Shown one piece after another: positions 50,671-58,647 of a DNA stretch of 64,000 nucleotides (within the stretch, counting starts at the first letter, position 1; the number at the start of each line of letters is the position of its first letter). This stretch comes from an uncultured Chloroflexota bacterium (GTDB lineage Bacteria > Chloroflexota > Dehalococcoidia > GIF9 > AB-539-J10). The notes beneath the pieces are model-generated. The model did not search any database. It was not told the DNA's origin and saw only the letters and a list, made by a program, of their open reading frames with translations. The stretch lies in NCBI GenBank assembly GCA_903884455.1, contig CAISEW010000037.1, positions 1 to 64,000 on the forward strand. Reading direction: 5' to 3'. The position numbers and the translations under genes are program-made.

Positions 50671-51598
50671 GCTCAGTCTCCTTCTCAGTCAGCGCCACAA
50701 AGGCGTCTTCCAGAGAGGGGACAAGTATATTAAGGGATATCACTTTCAGACCATGTGAGCTGGAGTAGTTGGCCAGGGACACCACTAGTTCCCCGGGGTT
50801 GGCGGTGTACAGCCGGTACTTGTCACCGAGCTTCTTTACTGCATTCACGCCAGGAATATTCGCCAGGACTTCGGGGCTCACCATATTATCAAAGCTGACC
50901 TCAACCGAATGCATGCCACTCGTGGCCATCCTTAGCTTTTCCGGGGCATCTATGGCTACTATGTTCCCCTTGTCGATGATGGCAACCCGGTCACAGAGCT
51001 GGTTTGCCTCATCCATATCATGGGTGGTGAGGAATATGGTCTTACCCTTGGCATTGAGACTCTGAAGCAGGTCTTTGATAAGGCGGGCGCTCTGCACATC
51101 CAGACCAGAGGTTGGCTCATCCAAGAATAGCACTTCAGGGTCGCTTACCAACGCCATACACAAAATCAGGCGCTGCTTCATTCCCTTAGAATATGTCTTT
51201 ACTAGACTGTGCTTTCGAGGGTAAAGCCCCATTTCCTGCATCAGGCTGATACCTCTTTCCCGTGCCACGCTGGCCGGAATTCCGTAAAGTTCAGCCATCA
51301 GCATAAGGTTATCCCAGCCTGACAGGTCAGCGTAAGCGTTGGCCATCTCTGGGACTACCCCCGTTACCTGCTTTGCTTTCAGGCTGCCCGCCTTATATTC
51401 CAGGATTGAAGCACTCCCTTCATCTGCTATTACTACACCCGTCAACATCCTGACAGTAGTCGTCTTGCCAGCACCATTGGGCCCCAGAAAGCCAAAAAGC
51501 TCTCCCCTCCCGACGGTAAAGCTTATGTGGTCAACCGCCAGGAGTTGACCATAATACTTGCTCAAATTGGCTACCTGGATAGCAACGTCATTATTCAT
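50663..51598 (-). CDS. ABC-2 exporter ATPase (DrrA-like)
   Basis: A 311-residue ATPase. GPNGAGKTTTVRML (Walker A), TYSKGMKQRLILCMALVSD (signature), VLFLDEPTSGLD (Walker B), TTHDMDEANQLC (H-loop), and a C-terminal extension of about 90 residues typical of DrrA. Four-base overlap with the arsM stop. One of two such ABC-2 systems in the window. Confidence 0.9.
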   Translation of the reverse strand: MNNDVAIQVANLSKYYGQLLAVDHISFTVGRGELFGFLGPNGAGKTTTVRMLTGVVIADEGSASILEYKAGSLKAKQVTGVVPEMANAYADLSGWDNLMLMAELYGIPASVARERGISLMQEMGLYPRKHSLVKTYSKGMKQRLILCMALVSDPEVLFLDEPTSGLDVQSARLIKDLLQSLNAKGKTIFLTTHDMDEANQLCDRVAIIDKGNIVAIDAPEKLRMATSGMHSVEVSFDNMVSPEVLANIPGVNAVKKLGDKYRLYTANPGELVVSLANYSSSHGLKVISLNILVPSLEDAFVALTEKETEHA

Positions 51599-52353
51599 TT
51601 ATATGCCCTAACTGTGATGCTCAGAAGCTTAGTCAGGGCTTGGCTTCCCTCGCCTTCTATATAAAACTCCTTGCTGGACAGCACCTGCACATTTTCAAAG
51701 CCGGATTCCTTTATCTCTCTCAGGTATTCCTGGTGTTCCAAAGCCCCGCCGATACAACATGCCCAGGCATTCGAGTCACTCTTTATCTCATTAGGGAGCG
51801 CTCCCTCCGAGACAATATCAGAAACCGTGAGCCTTCCGCCAGGCTTCAGGGCTCGGTAAGCTTCCCGGAAGACCTTAGATTTATCCGGTGAGAGATTAAT
51901 AACGCAGTTGCTGATAATGGCATCCACAGATTCATCCTCGACTGGGAGTTTCTCAATTTCCCCCAGGCGAAACTCAACATTGTGGTAGCCATGATCCCTG
52001 GCGATACTTTTTGCCTTATCCACCATCTCCTCCGTCATATCAACCCCGATAACCCTGCCGGTGGGGCCAACTTTATTAGCTGCCAGGAACACATCTACCC
52101 CGGCTCCCGACCCTAAATCCAGGACTACCTCACCCGCTTGGAGGTCTGCTATGGCGGTGGGGTTACCACACCCCAACCCCATAATTGCCTCTTCTGGAAC
52201 ATGTTCCAAATCCTCTGTCGAATATCCGATAACCTTAGCTTGCAACAAAGAACTGCTCCCGCAGGCACAACTTGGGCAGCAGCTCTCTTGGGCTTGCTTA
52301 GCTATCTGGGCATATCTCCCCTTCACCACCTCTTTGATTTTCTTCTTTTCCAT
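51595..52353 (-). CDS. arsM: arsenite S-adenosylmethionine methyltransferase
   Basis: A 252-residue SAM methyltransferase of the ArsM family, converting As(III) to mono-, di- and trimethyl forms. SAM motif VVLDLGSGAGVDVFLAANKV; the three arsenic-binding cysteines are in GLGCGNP (near residue 60), ISNCVINLSPDK and NAWACCIGGAL. An N-terminal cysteine group (ESCCPSCACG) is also present, as in some ArsM. Start codon lies 56 bp inside arsR2, so the two are translationally coupled. Methylation links to the exporter downstream. Confidence 0.95.
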   Translation of the reverse strand: MEKKKIKEVVKGRYAQIAKQAQESCCPSCACGSSSLLQAKVIGYSTEDLEHVPEEAIMGLGCGNPTAIADLQAGEVVLDLGSGAGVDVFLAANKVGPTGRVIGVDMTEEMVDKAKSIARDHGYHNVEFRLGEIEKLPVEDESVDAIISNCVINLSPDKSKVFREAYRALKPGGRLTVSDIVSEGALPNEIKSDSNAWACCIGGALEHQEYLREIKESGFENVQVLSSKEFYIEGEGSQALTKLLSITVRAYK

Positions 52354-52657
52354 AATTCACCTCCTGACATTTGCACAGCAATAGCTCTTTCATGAGAGCT
52401 TCGCAGTCAATAATTAACCTGGCTAATCTGGCATCCGTAAGCTTATAGTAAACCTTTTGAGCTTCTTGCCTCTCTTTCACAATGTTACATTCCTTAAGGG
52501 CTCTCAGGTGGTGCGAAATCAGGGATTGTTCCTTATTCAGAACGCAGGCGAGTTCACCAACGCACCTCTCGCCCTCAGCCAGCAGCTTAAGTATCTGGAG
52601 TCTTGTCGGCTCCCCAACACACCTCAGAAATCTTGATTGGTCTTCCAGTACTGTCAT
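52298..52657 (-). CDS. arsR: ArsR family repressor (second copy)
   Basis: A 119-residue winged-helix regulator. LRCVGEPTRLQILKLLAEGERCVGELACVL, then the recognition helix KEQSLISHHLRALKECNIV. Cysteines ERCVGELAC and a C-terminal LLLCKC could bind arsenic in a different position from the first ArsR. Overlaps arsM by 56 bp. Preceded by a 40-bp perfect palindrome, its likely operator. Confidence 0.9.
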   Translation of the reverse strand: MTVLEDQSRFLRCVGEPTRLQILKLLAEGERCVGELACVLNKEQSLISHHLRALKECNIVKERQEAQKVYYKLTDARLARLIIDCEALMKELLLCKCQEVNYGKEENQRGGEGEICPDS

Positions 52658-52661
52658 ATGA

Positions 52662-52701
52662 ATCTCCGTTTATATGAATTATAATTCATATAAACGGAGA
52701 T
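52662..52701 (-). promoter_or_regulatory. 40-bp perfect palindrome upstream of arsR2
   Basis: Two perfect 19-bp arms (atctccgtttatatgaatt and its complement) around the two-base, self-complementary centre. It ends 5 bp before the arsR2 start codon. Likely a double or extended ArsR operator, possibly overlapping the promoter. Confidence 0.75.
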
Positions 52702-52789
52702 GTCAACAAGTCTTAAATGGGGTAGTGCCGTAGACATCCAACAGACTGGATGGAATGAGAGGAAAACAAAGCTGAATGCTAAGCCTGTT

Positions 52790-53140
52790 TTTTGTCATTG
52801 CGAGCACCTGAAAGGTGTGTGGCAATCTCAAGGGATTGCCACCTGGAGTTTACCCTGAGCGGAGGTGAGATTCTTCGCCTTCGACTCAGAATGACAAAAG
52901 GGAAAGGGCTCGCAATGACAAGGGAGTGGAGATTCTCTTTTCCCCTCCAGCCGCTATAAAAAAGTGTCAAATCCCCTAAACTTTAATAGGAATTTAATAT
53001 TTAGATGTTATGATGTAATTGGGTTTTGTATTGGCCCTCCCCTTCTGTCATTGTGAGGCTGACGAAGTCAGCCGAAGTAATCTCGTGGAGGGGTAATGAG
53101 ATTGCCATGCCCCGAAAAGTTGGGGCTCCCAGTGACAAAA
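52790..53140. repeat. intergenic repeat block with first direct-repeat copy
   Basis: The gap 52702-53241 holds tcattgcgagcacctgaaag, tgacaaaagggaaagggctcg and cattgtgaggctgacgaagt units, and from 52928 to 53028 a 100-bp segment (gattctc...ctttaataggaatttaatat...ttagatgttatga...) that recurs at 54944-55043. No gene seen. Confidence 0.75.
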
Positions 53141-53241
53141 AACGAGTGGGGGCGAAGCTTGGCTAATAAATAAGGGAAGTACGAGAATGTCAAGACTCGA
53201 AACAGAAAGGGAGATGGGTCTGTGTTATAGTGTATAGAGAT

Positions 53242-53340
53242 TAGGTTGCTGGAGGCAACTGGTTGTTGACCGGTTTCTTCTAGCACCAGTGGCTAGCTCC
53301 GATGAAATCGGAACAGCTGCAAACCAAGAAGAAGGTTGAT
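53242..53340 (+). promoter_or_regulatory. conserved structured leader upstream of substrate-binding protein gene (copy 2)
   Basis: Same element as 38105-38199 but on the other strand: taggttgctggaggcaact, gttgaccggtttcttct, ctagctccgatgaaatcgg. Helix TGCTGGA with TTCTAGCA (one G-U), inner CAACTGGT with ACCGGTTTC, and TCCGAT-GAA-ATCGGA. Compensatory or wobble changes keep pairing. A TATAGT-like -10 lies near 53228. Ends just before the gene's GTG. Confidence 0.7.
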
Positions 53341-53345
53341 ACGCA

Positions 53346-54917
53346 GTGAAAAGAATTGTTTTCCTGATTATGGCCATTCTTTTGGTGATAGGGTTTGTCT
53401 TACCGGGCTGTGGTGAAGCAAAACCCGAGCCAGTACTCTATGTCTTTGAAGGTGGGAAGATTAATGTCGGTATAGCCGGGGAACTGAATTGCACGGCTGG
53501 TGCGATGCAGTGGGCAGGCGCCATGCTGGCGCAGGATGCAATCAACCGCAATGGTGGGATAGACATAGACGGCGTGTCCCAGATCTTGGAGTTGGTTCCC
53601 ATAGAGACCGGTGAAGAAACCGTGGACCCTAGTGGTCTCACTGGCGTATCGGCTCTTACGGCAGCGATAGATGGCGTGGACTTCATCCTCGGCGGTTTCC
53701 GACCAGAAGCCGTTGAGGTCTACCGAGATGTGGCTATGGAGAAGGGGGTGATTTTCATCAACTGTGGTGCTGCCACAGAGACGTTACAGCACAGCGTAGT
53801 CGATGATTACGCGAGCTACCGGTTCTGGTTCAAGGGCATGCCGTCCAATGAGTATTTTTTGGGCCAGAGCGTTGTGAGGACACTGGGAGCGGTCGCAATA
53901 AAGCTCAGAGAGAAAATGGGAGTAGCAGCTAATTATACGCTGAATGCCACCATAGTCGCTGACAATTTGGCATGGGCCTATGAGCAAGTAACTGTTATTG
54001 GGAAACTGCTACCGAGTGTAGGCGTGAATCTTACCCGCAGCTTCTGGGTATCTTCCAAAGGAGACTCAGCGGAAATGGTATCTACACTGACCTCGATAGC
54101 AGGCTTAGATCCCCAGTTTATCATCCCCATATTCTCCGCAGATGCTGGCGCTCTCTATGATGTGCTGCGTGCATCCTATGTACCGAATGCTATGTCGGTA
54201 GGTATTAACGTAATGGCCCAGCTAAAGGCCCCTTGGGGTGCCGGCAACCTTACCACACCTCCTCCTGGCGGCCCTGCTTGTGCTAATGAAGTTATACTGG
54301 ATACCTGGGCGGAGGGCTTAAATCAAACCACCAAGACGGGACCTTTCCTTACTGCGTTCATGAACTCTACCTCAGGAGAGTACCCACTCAATGCCGCAGC
54401 TACCTATGATGCGCTTTTTAGTCTGAAAGCAGCCATTGAAGCAGTGGCGTGGTACGATGCGGTTAACGGAACTGCATACGCAAAGGCTGATGACATTATT
54501 CAATGGCTGGAAGATCCGGCAAACGCCCGGGTGACCACGACTGGCAACACTACCTATTATCCCAGGCCGGGAACCAAGGCCGCTGGGAAGCCGGCACTCA
54601 CCGAGGCCCAGGTACGCTTGTTGTATGATCTTGATAGCTATAACTATACGTATACATATGATGCGAAAGACTGGACAATGCCGGCACATACCACTCACGA
54701 TCTGGCCTACGGTCCTGGCCTATTGACCGGCATTGGCGCCCAGTGGCAGTGGGATGCAACGGCTGGTCGGTGGAAGAAGGTGGGCATCTGGCCAATGGAT
54801 TTCGGAGACGAGTACGACGAGGCATTGACTGACCAGTACGGCTGCTGGAACTTTGCGTACAACGGTACGATGGCCCTCGTAATACCACAGAATGTAATCA
54901 ACCACCACAAGCCGTAG
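53346..54917 (+). CDS. ABC transporter substrate-binding lipoprotein (HAAT type)
   Basis: A 523-residue LivK-like binding protein. Signal sequence VKRIVFLIMAILLVIGFV with lipobox LPGC (Cys22). The mature part begins INVGIAGELNCTAGAMQWAGAM. GTG start at 53346. Paralogue of the protein at 36670-38100 and shares its leader RNA, but here no permease or ATPase is adjacent. It may supply an alternative ligand to the livHMGF system. Flanked by 100-bp direct repeats. Confidence 0.88.
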   Translation: MKRIVFLIMAILLVIGFVLPGCGEAKPEPVLYVFEGGKINVGIAGELNCTAGAMQWAGAMLAQDAINRNGGIDIDGVSQILELVPIETGEETVDPSGLTGVSALTAAIDGVDFILGGFRPEAVEVYRDVAMEKGVIFINCGAATETLQHSVVDDYASYRFWFKGMPSNEYFLGQSVVRTLGAVAIKLREKMGVAANYTLNATIVADNLAWAYEQVTVIGKLLPSVGVNLTRSFWVSSKGDSAEMVSTLTSIAGLDPQFIIPIFSADAGALYDVLRASYVPNAMSVGINVMAQLKAPWGAGNLTTPPPGGPACANEVILDTWAEGLNQTTKTGPFLTAFMNSTSGEYPLNAAATYDALFSLKAAIEAVAWYDAVNGTAYAKADDIIQWLEDPANARVTTTGNTTYYPRPGTKAAGKPALTEAQVRLLYDLDSYNYTYTYDAKDWTMPAHTTHDLAYGPGLLTGIGAQWQWDATAGRWKKVGIWPMDFGDEYDEALTDQYGCWNFAYNGTMALVIPQNVINHHKP

Positions 54918-54943
54918 AGCACCCAGCGCAATGATAGTGGTGA

Positions 54944-55290
54944 GAAGATTCTCTTTCCCCCTCTAGCCCACTAAGAAAGTGTCACATCCCCCTAAACTTT
55001 AATAGGAATTTAATATTTAGATGTTATGATTTAATTGGTTTTGCTTTTTGCATCGACATCTTCTTTCTGTCGTTTCGGGGCTGATTTTAGCCAGCCGAAG
55101 CAATCCCCGAAGGGGAAATCCTAAATTCCAAGCACGAAATCCTAAACAATATCAAAACCCAAAATACAAAGGCTCAAGACGTTTAGGATTTTGAATTTTT
55201 ATATTTGGGTTTGTTTAGAGTTTAGAAATTAGAATTTGGGATTTAGCCAAGGGATTGCCACGCCCCGACAAGTCGGGGCTCGCAATGACA
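54944..55290. repeat. intergenic repeat block with second direct-repeat copy
   Basis: From 54944 to 55043 the same 100-bp segment as at 52928-53028. Then cctaaattccaagcacgaaa/attctaaattt type low complexity and cgcaatgac units up to 55290. The gap 54918-55388 has no supported gene. Confidence 0.75.
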
Positions 55291-55388
55291 AAAACCTCAA
55301 GTGGCTAGACATTGCTTGCCAACAGGGGTATACTAGCTGGCACGTCTTCAAAGCCGCCGCTTGAGTAGCTAGAAGAGGCTGATTAAGG

Positions 55389-56162
55389 ATGGATGAAGTT
55401 ATTATTTCCCGTGCTATTGTTGAAAGCTACATGAAAGACTTCATGGAGGCGATGGAGGTGGATGTCGCTGTAGCTGGGGCGGGGCCGGCTGGGCTTGTCG
55501 CTGCATACTACCTGGCGAAAGAGGGAATAAAGGTGATAGTATTTGAAAGGCAGCTTCGTGTGGGCGGTGGCATGCCTGGGGGAGGGATGATGTTTAACCG
55601 CATCGTCCTTCAGGAAAAAGGCAAGCGGATATTGGATGAGTTTGAAGTTTCGACTAAAGAATATGAAAAGGGGTACTATGTCGCTGATTCGCTGGAAGCT
55701 ATTTCGACCATCTGCTCAAGGGCTATAAAAGCCGGGGCGAAGATTTTCAATTTGATTAGCATTGAGGATGTGATGATTCGGGAAGGTGACAGGATAACCG
55801 GGCTTGTTTTGAATTGGAGCGCTGTTTCCTGGTCGAAGCTGCATGTGGACCCTCTGACTATAAGGTGCAAGGTGGCTGTAGATGCCACCGGGCATGACGC
55901 TGAAGTCTGCTGTATAGTGGTGAGGAAAATAGGTCCGAAGTTAAGGACGAAGACAGGGGAGGTGATAGGGGAGAAGCCCATGTGGGCTGAGAGAGGGGAA
56001 AGAGAAATATTGGAAAACACCAGGGAAGTCTATCCCGGCTTAGTGGTCGCTGGTATGACGGCGAACGCCGTTTTTGGTTCCCCGAGGATGGGAGCCATTT
56101 TTGGTGGCATGCTTTTATCCGGTAAAAAGGCTGCCCGAGTGGCTATGGAATTACTTAAATAA
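55389..56162 (+). CDS. thi4: sulfide-dependent ADP-thiazole synthase (Thi4, archaeal type)
   Basis: A 257-residue FAD/NAD-fold enzyme that makes the thiamine thiazole (ADP-thiazole) from NAD, glycine and sulfur. VAVAGAGPAGLVAAYYLAKEG is the dinucleotide site, RVGGGMPGGGMMFN and MGAIFGGMLLSGKKAA further family motifs. In yeast Thi4 the sulfur comes from a sacrificial Cys (Cys205); here that position is His152 in SKLHVDPLT, as in Methanocaldococcus and related enzymes, which use free sulfide and turn over. Upstream of the DUF39 gene (13 bp). No TPP riboswitch was recognised. Confidence 0.92.
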   Translation: MDEVIISRAIVESYMKDFMEAMEVDVAVAGAGPAGLVAAYYLAKEGIKVIVFERQLRVGGGMPGGGMMFNRIVLQEKGKRILDEFEVSTKEYEKGYYVADSLEAISTICSRAIKAGAKIFNLISIEDVMIREGDRITGLVLNWSAVSWSKLHVDPLTIRCKVAVDATGHDAEVCCIVVRKIGPKLRTKTGEVIGEKPMWAERGEREILENTREVYPGLVVAGMTANAVFGSPRMGAIFGGMLLSGKKAARVAMELLK

Positions 56163-56175
56163 GGTTGAATTTGCT

Positions 56176-57384
56176 ATGGCAAAGACAATAGCTGAAATCA
56201 ACGAGAAAATCAGAAAAGGTAAGGCTGTCGTGGTGACTGCCGAGGAAGTGATCGACATCGCTAAGGAAAAAGGCGTACGCAAAGCAGCCGAGGAAATTGA
56301 TGTCGTTACCACCGGCACCTTCGGTCCAATGTGCTCCTCAGGTGCCTTTCTCAATATCGGACACTCTAAGCCCAGGATAAAACTGGGCGGCGGCAAGGTT
56401 TACCTTAATGATATTCCGGTCTATACCGGAATAGCTGCTGTGGATATTTTCATCGGGGTAAATGCTCTTCCTGATGACGACCCCAGGAATAAGTTCTACC
56501 CGGGTGAGTTCAATTATGGTGGTGGGCATGTAATACAGGAACTGATAGCGGGTAAGGACATAATACTTACCGCCACCGCTTATGGAACGGACTGCTACCC
56601 CAGGAAGAAGCTGGAGACCCTGATTAACATTAAGGACATAAATGAGGCGATTCTATTTGATGTCAGAAATGCCTACCAGAACTATAATGTGGCGGTGAAT
56701 CTCTCCGATAAGGTTCGCTATACCTATATGGGGGTGCTTAAACCGAATCTGGGGAATGCTAACTACTGCTCGGCGGGGCAACTCTCGCCGCTGTTGAATG
56801 ACCCTTACTATAAGACCATAGGTGTCGGAACGAAGCTCTTCCTGGGCGGCGGAATAGGTTATGTGGCCTGGCATGGTACCCAGCATAATCCCACTGCTCT
56901 CAGGGGAGACAATGGCGTGCCGCGGCGGGGGGCAGGGACACTGGCTGTGATTGGGGACTTGAAGCAAATGAAGCCGGAGTGGCTGGTCGGGACAAGCATG
57001 CTGGGTTACGGCTGCACATTAACTGTGGGCATAGGTGTCCCGATACCCATACTTTCCGAGGAAATTCTCCGCTACACTATAGTAAGCGATGCTGACATCC
57101 TGGCTCCCATCGTGGACTATTCCGAAGCTTATCCTCAAAGAGAGCCTGATATAGTAGGAGAAGTCAGCTACGCTGAGCTCAAGAGTGGCAACATAAAAGT
57201 TCAGGGGAAAGATGTGCCCACGGCTTCTTTGTCTAGCTATCCTAAAGCTGTGGAAATTGCCAATATTTTGAAAAAGTGGATAGAAAATGGTGAGTTTTTG
57301 CTTACCGAGCCCGTAGCTCCGTTGCCTGGAGTGGAGTCAGGCATAACTTCTAAGCCACTCAAAGAAAGACCGATAGTGGGGTAA
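56176..57384 (+). CDS. homocysteine biosynthesis protein (DUF39/COG1900; aspartate semialdehyde sulfurtransferase)
   Basis: A 402-residue DUF39 protein that takes part in making homocysteine from aspartate semialdehyde and sulfide. EEIDVVTTGTFGPMCSSGAFLNIGHS, NYGGGHVIQELIAGKD and GTDCYPRKKLETLI are signatures, with the conserved cysteines in MCSSG, DCYPR and YGCTLTVG. Described for Methanosarcina (MA1821) and other anaerobes. Start at 56176; the frame is open upstream inside thi4. Followed after 9 bp by the NIL-ferredoxin partner (MA1822-like). Confidence 0.92.
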   Translation: MAKTIAEINEKIRKGKAVVVTAEEVIDIAKEKGVRKAAEEIDVVTTGTFGPMCSSGAFLNIGHSKPRIKLGGGKVYLNDIPVYTGIAAVDIFIGVNALPDDDPRNKFYPGEFNYGGGHVIQELIAGKDIILTATAYGTDCYPRKKLETLINIKDINEAILFDVRNAYQNYNVAVNLSDKVRYTYMGVLKPNLGNANYCSAGQLSPLLNDPYYKTIGVGTKLFLGGGIGYVAWHGTQHNPTALRGDNGVPRRGAGTLAVIGDLKQMKPEWLVGTSMLGYGCTLTVGIGVPIPILSEEILRYTIVSDADILAPIVDYSEAYPQREPDIVGEVSYAELKSGNIKVQGKDVPTASLSSYPKAVEIANILKKWIENGEFLLTEPVAPLPGVESGITSKPLKERPIVG

Positions 57385-57393
57385 TCAAGAAAG

Positions 57394-57804
57394 ATGAATG
57401 TCTCCCGAAGAATAGTGCTTCACTTCCCGCCCAATATGACAGGGCAGCCGGTCGTTTGCCGCCTGGTTAAAGATTTTGGCCTCACCTTTAATATTCTGAA
57501 GGCTTCCATATCACCAGGACAAGAAGGATTGATGGTCCTGGAGCTAAGTGGTGAGCAGAAGAACTACGATAAGGGTGTCAAATACCTCACCGAGACCGGA
57601 ATAGAAATCCAGTCCTTAAGCCAGGACGTTGTCCGTGACGAAACCAAGTGCACTCATTGTGGAGCTTGTATCACTATTTGCCCCACCGAGGCTTTTTCTC
57701 TGGAGCCAAGAACCAGAAAAGTGCTCTTTGACCATAATAAATGTGTTGTCTGCGGGCTATGTGTCAAGGCTTGTCCTCCTCGGGCGATGATAGTGTATTT
57801 CTGA
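57394..57804 (+). CDS. NIL domain ferredoxin (homocysteine biosynthesis partner)
   Basis: A 136-residue protein with an N-terminal NIL domain (about residues 5-75) and two [4Fe-4S] motifs: CTHCGACITICP and CVVCGLCVKACP. Corresponds to MA1822, the redox partner of the DUF39 enzyme in homocysteine synthesis. Co-transcribed with it (9 bp gap). The combination is diagnostic. Confidence 0.93.
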   Translation: MNVSRRIVLHFPPNMTGQPVVCRLVKDFGLTFNILKASISPGQEGLMVLELSGEQKNYDKGVKYLTETGIEIQSLSQDVVRDETKCTHCGACITICPTEAFSLEPRTRKVLFDHNKCVVCGLCVKACPPRAMIVYF

Positions 57805-57819
57805 CCCCGAGATTGCTTC

Positions 57820-57850
57820 GTCCCGATAAATCGGGACTCGCAATGACAAA
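57820..57850. repeat. interspersed palindromic repeat
   Basis: gattgcttcgtcccgataaatcgggactcgcaatgac, a compact unit of the dispersed repeat lying between the NIL-ferredoxin and UPF0280 genes. It is folded around a cccgat/atcggg stem and may also act as a weak transcription barrier. Confidence 0.65.
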
Positions 57851-57880
57851 ATGGGCGGGCTCCGTGAAGGGGATGAATCC

Positions 57881-58606
57881 ATGCATGAGCCACGTTTCTA
57901 CCGCCACTGGATTAAAGACAGCGATTTGGTTTCTTTTGAGGTAGCGGTAAAGCAGACAGACCTATACATCCGCTCCCGGCGTAATCTAAGGAATAAAGCT
58001 CTTGATTCCGTGCTAAAGCACCGTGGCTCTCTAGAGGCATATATTGAGCGTCATCCTCTTTTCCTGACCACATTGGACACTTACCAGGCTGAAGCTGAGG
58101 CCCCGGCCATCGTCAAAGAGATGGCTAGAGTATCTCAGCTAACAGGTGTTGGTCCTATGGCAGCGGTAGCTGGCGCCATTGCTGAAGCGGTAGGCAGAGA
58201 TTTACTCACTTTCTCGCCTGAGGTAATTGTGGAAAATGGTGGTGATATTTTTCTGAAAATATCTAAGAAAAGGCTGGTGGGCATCTACGCCGGGCAATCC
58301 TCTTTTACCAAAAAAATTGCCCTGGAGATTATGCCCGGAGAAACACCACTGGGCGTATGTACGTCTTCAGGAACCGTAGGACATTCTTTAAGCCTGGGCA
58401 GCGCTGACGCCGTTATTGTCCTTTCACCCTCGACATCTTTAGCTGATGCCGCAGCCACAGCCCTAGGCAATATAGTCAAGGACGCAGATGATATTCCTGG
58501 GGCAATTGAAAAAGCCCAGAGTATCGAGGGGCTACGTGGTGTGGTTATTATTGTGGGCGACAAAATGGGTGTCTGGGGCAGGGTGAAAATTGTGCCCCTT
58601 GAGTAG
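57881..58606 (+). CDS. UPF0280 (COG2122) protein, homocysteine-pathway associated
   Basis: A 241-residue protein of the UPF0280/ApbE-like fold. AVAGAIAEAVGRDLLTFSPEVIVENGGDIFLK and GVCTSSGTVGHSLSLGSADAVIVL are the usual motifs. COG2122 has been linked to homocysteine synthesis in Methanosarcina alongside DUF39 and the NIL ferredoxin. The frame opens at 57851, but MHEPRFYRHW at 57881 has an AAGGGG site eight bases upstream. Completes the three-gene set; its enzymatic part is not settled. Confidence 0.88.
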   Translation: MHEPRFYRHWIKDSDLVSFEVAVKQTDLYIRSRRNLRNKALDSVLKHRGSLEAYIERHPLFLTTLDTYQAEAEAPAIVKEMARVSQLTGVGPMAAVAGAIAEAVGRDLLTFSPEVIVENGGDIFLKISKKRLVGIYAGQSSFTKKIALEIMPGETPLGVCTSSGTVGHSLSLGSADAVIVLSPSTSLADAAATALGNIVKDADDIPGAIEKAQSIEGLRGVVIIVGDKMGVWGRVKIVPLE

Positions 58607-58647
58607 TCCTTTCTTTTTTGCCCCGAGCAGTGATAAAGTTTTATGCA

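Noticed and set aside
55300..55388. TPP riboswitch upstream of thi4
   Set aside because: The conserved CUGAGA and ACCUGAUC-like motifs are missing.
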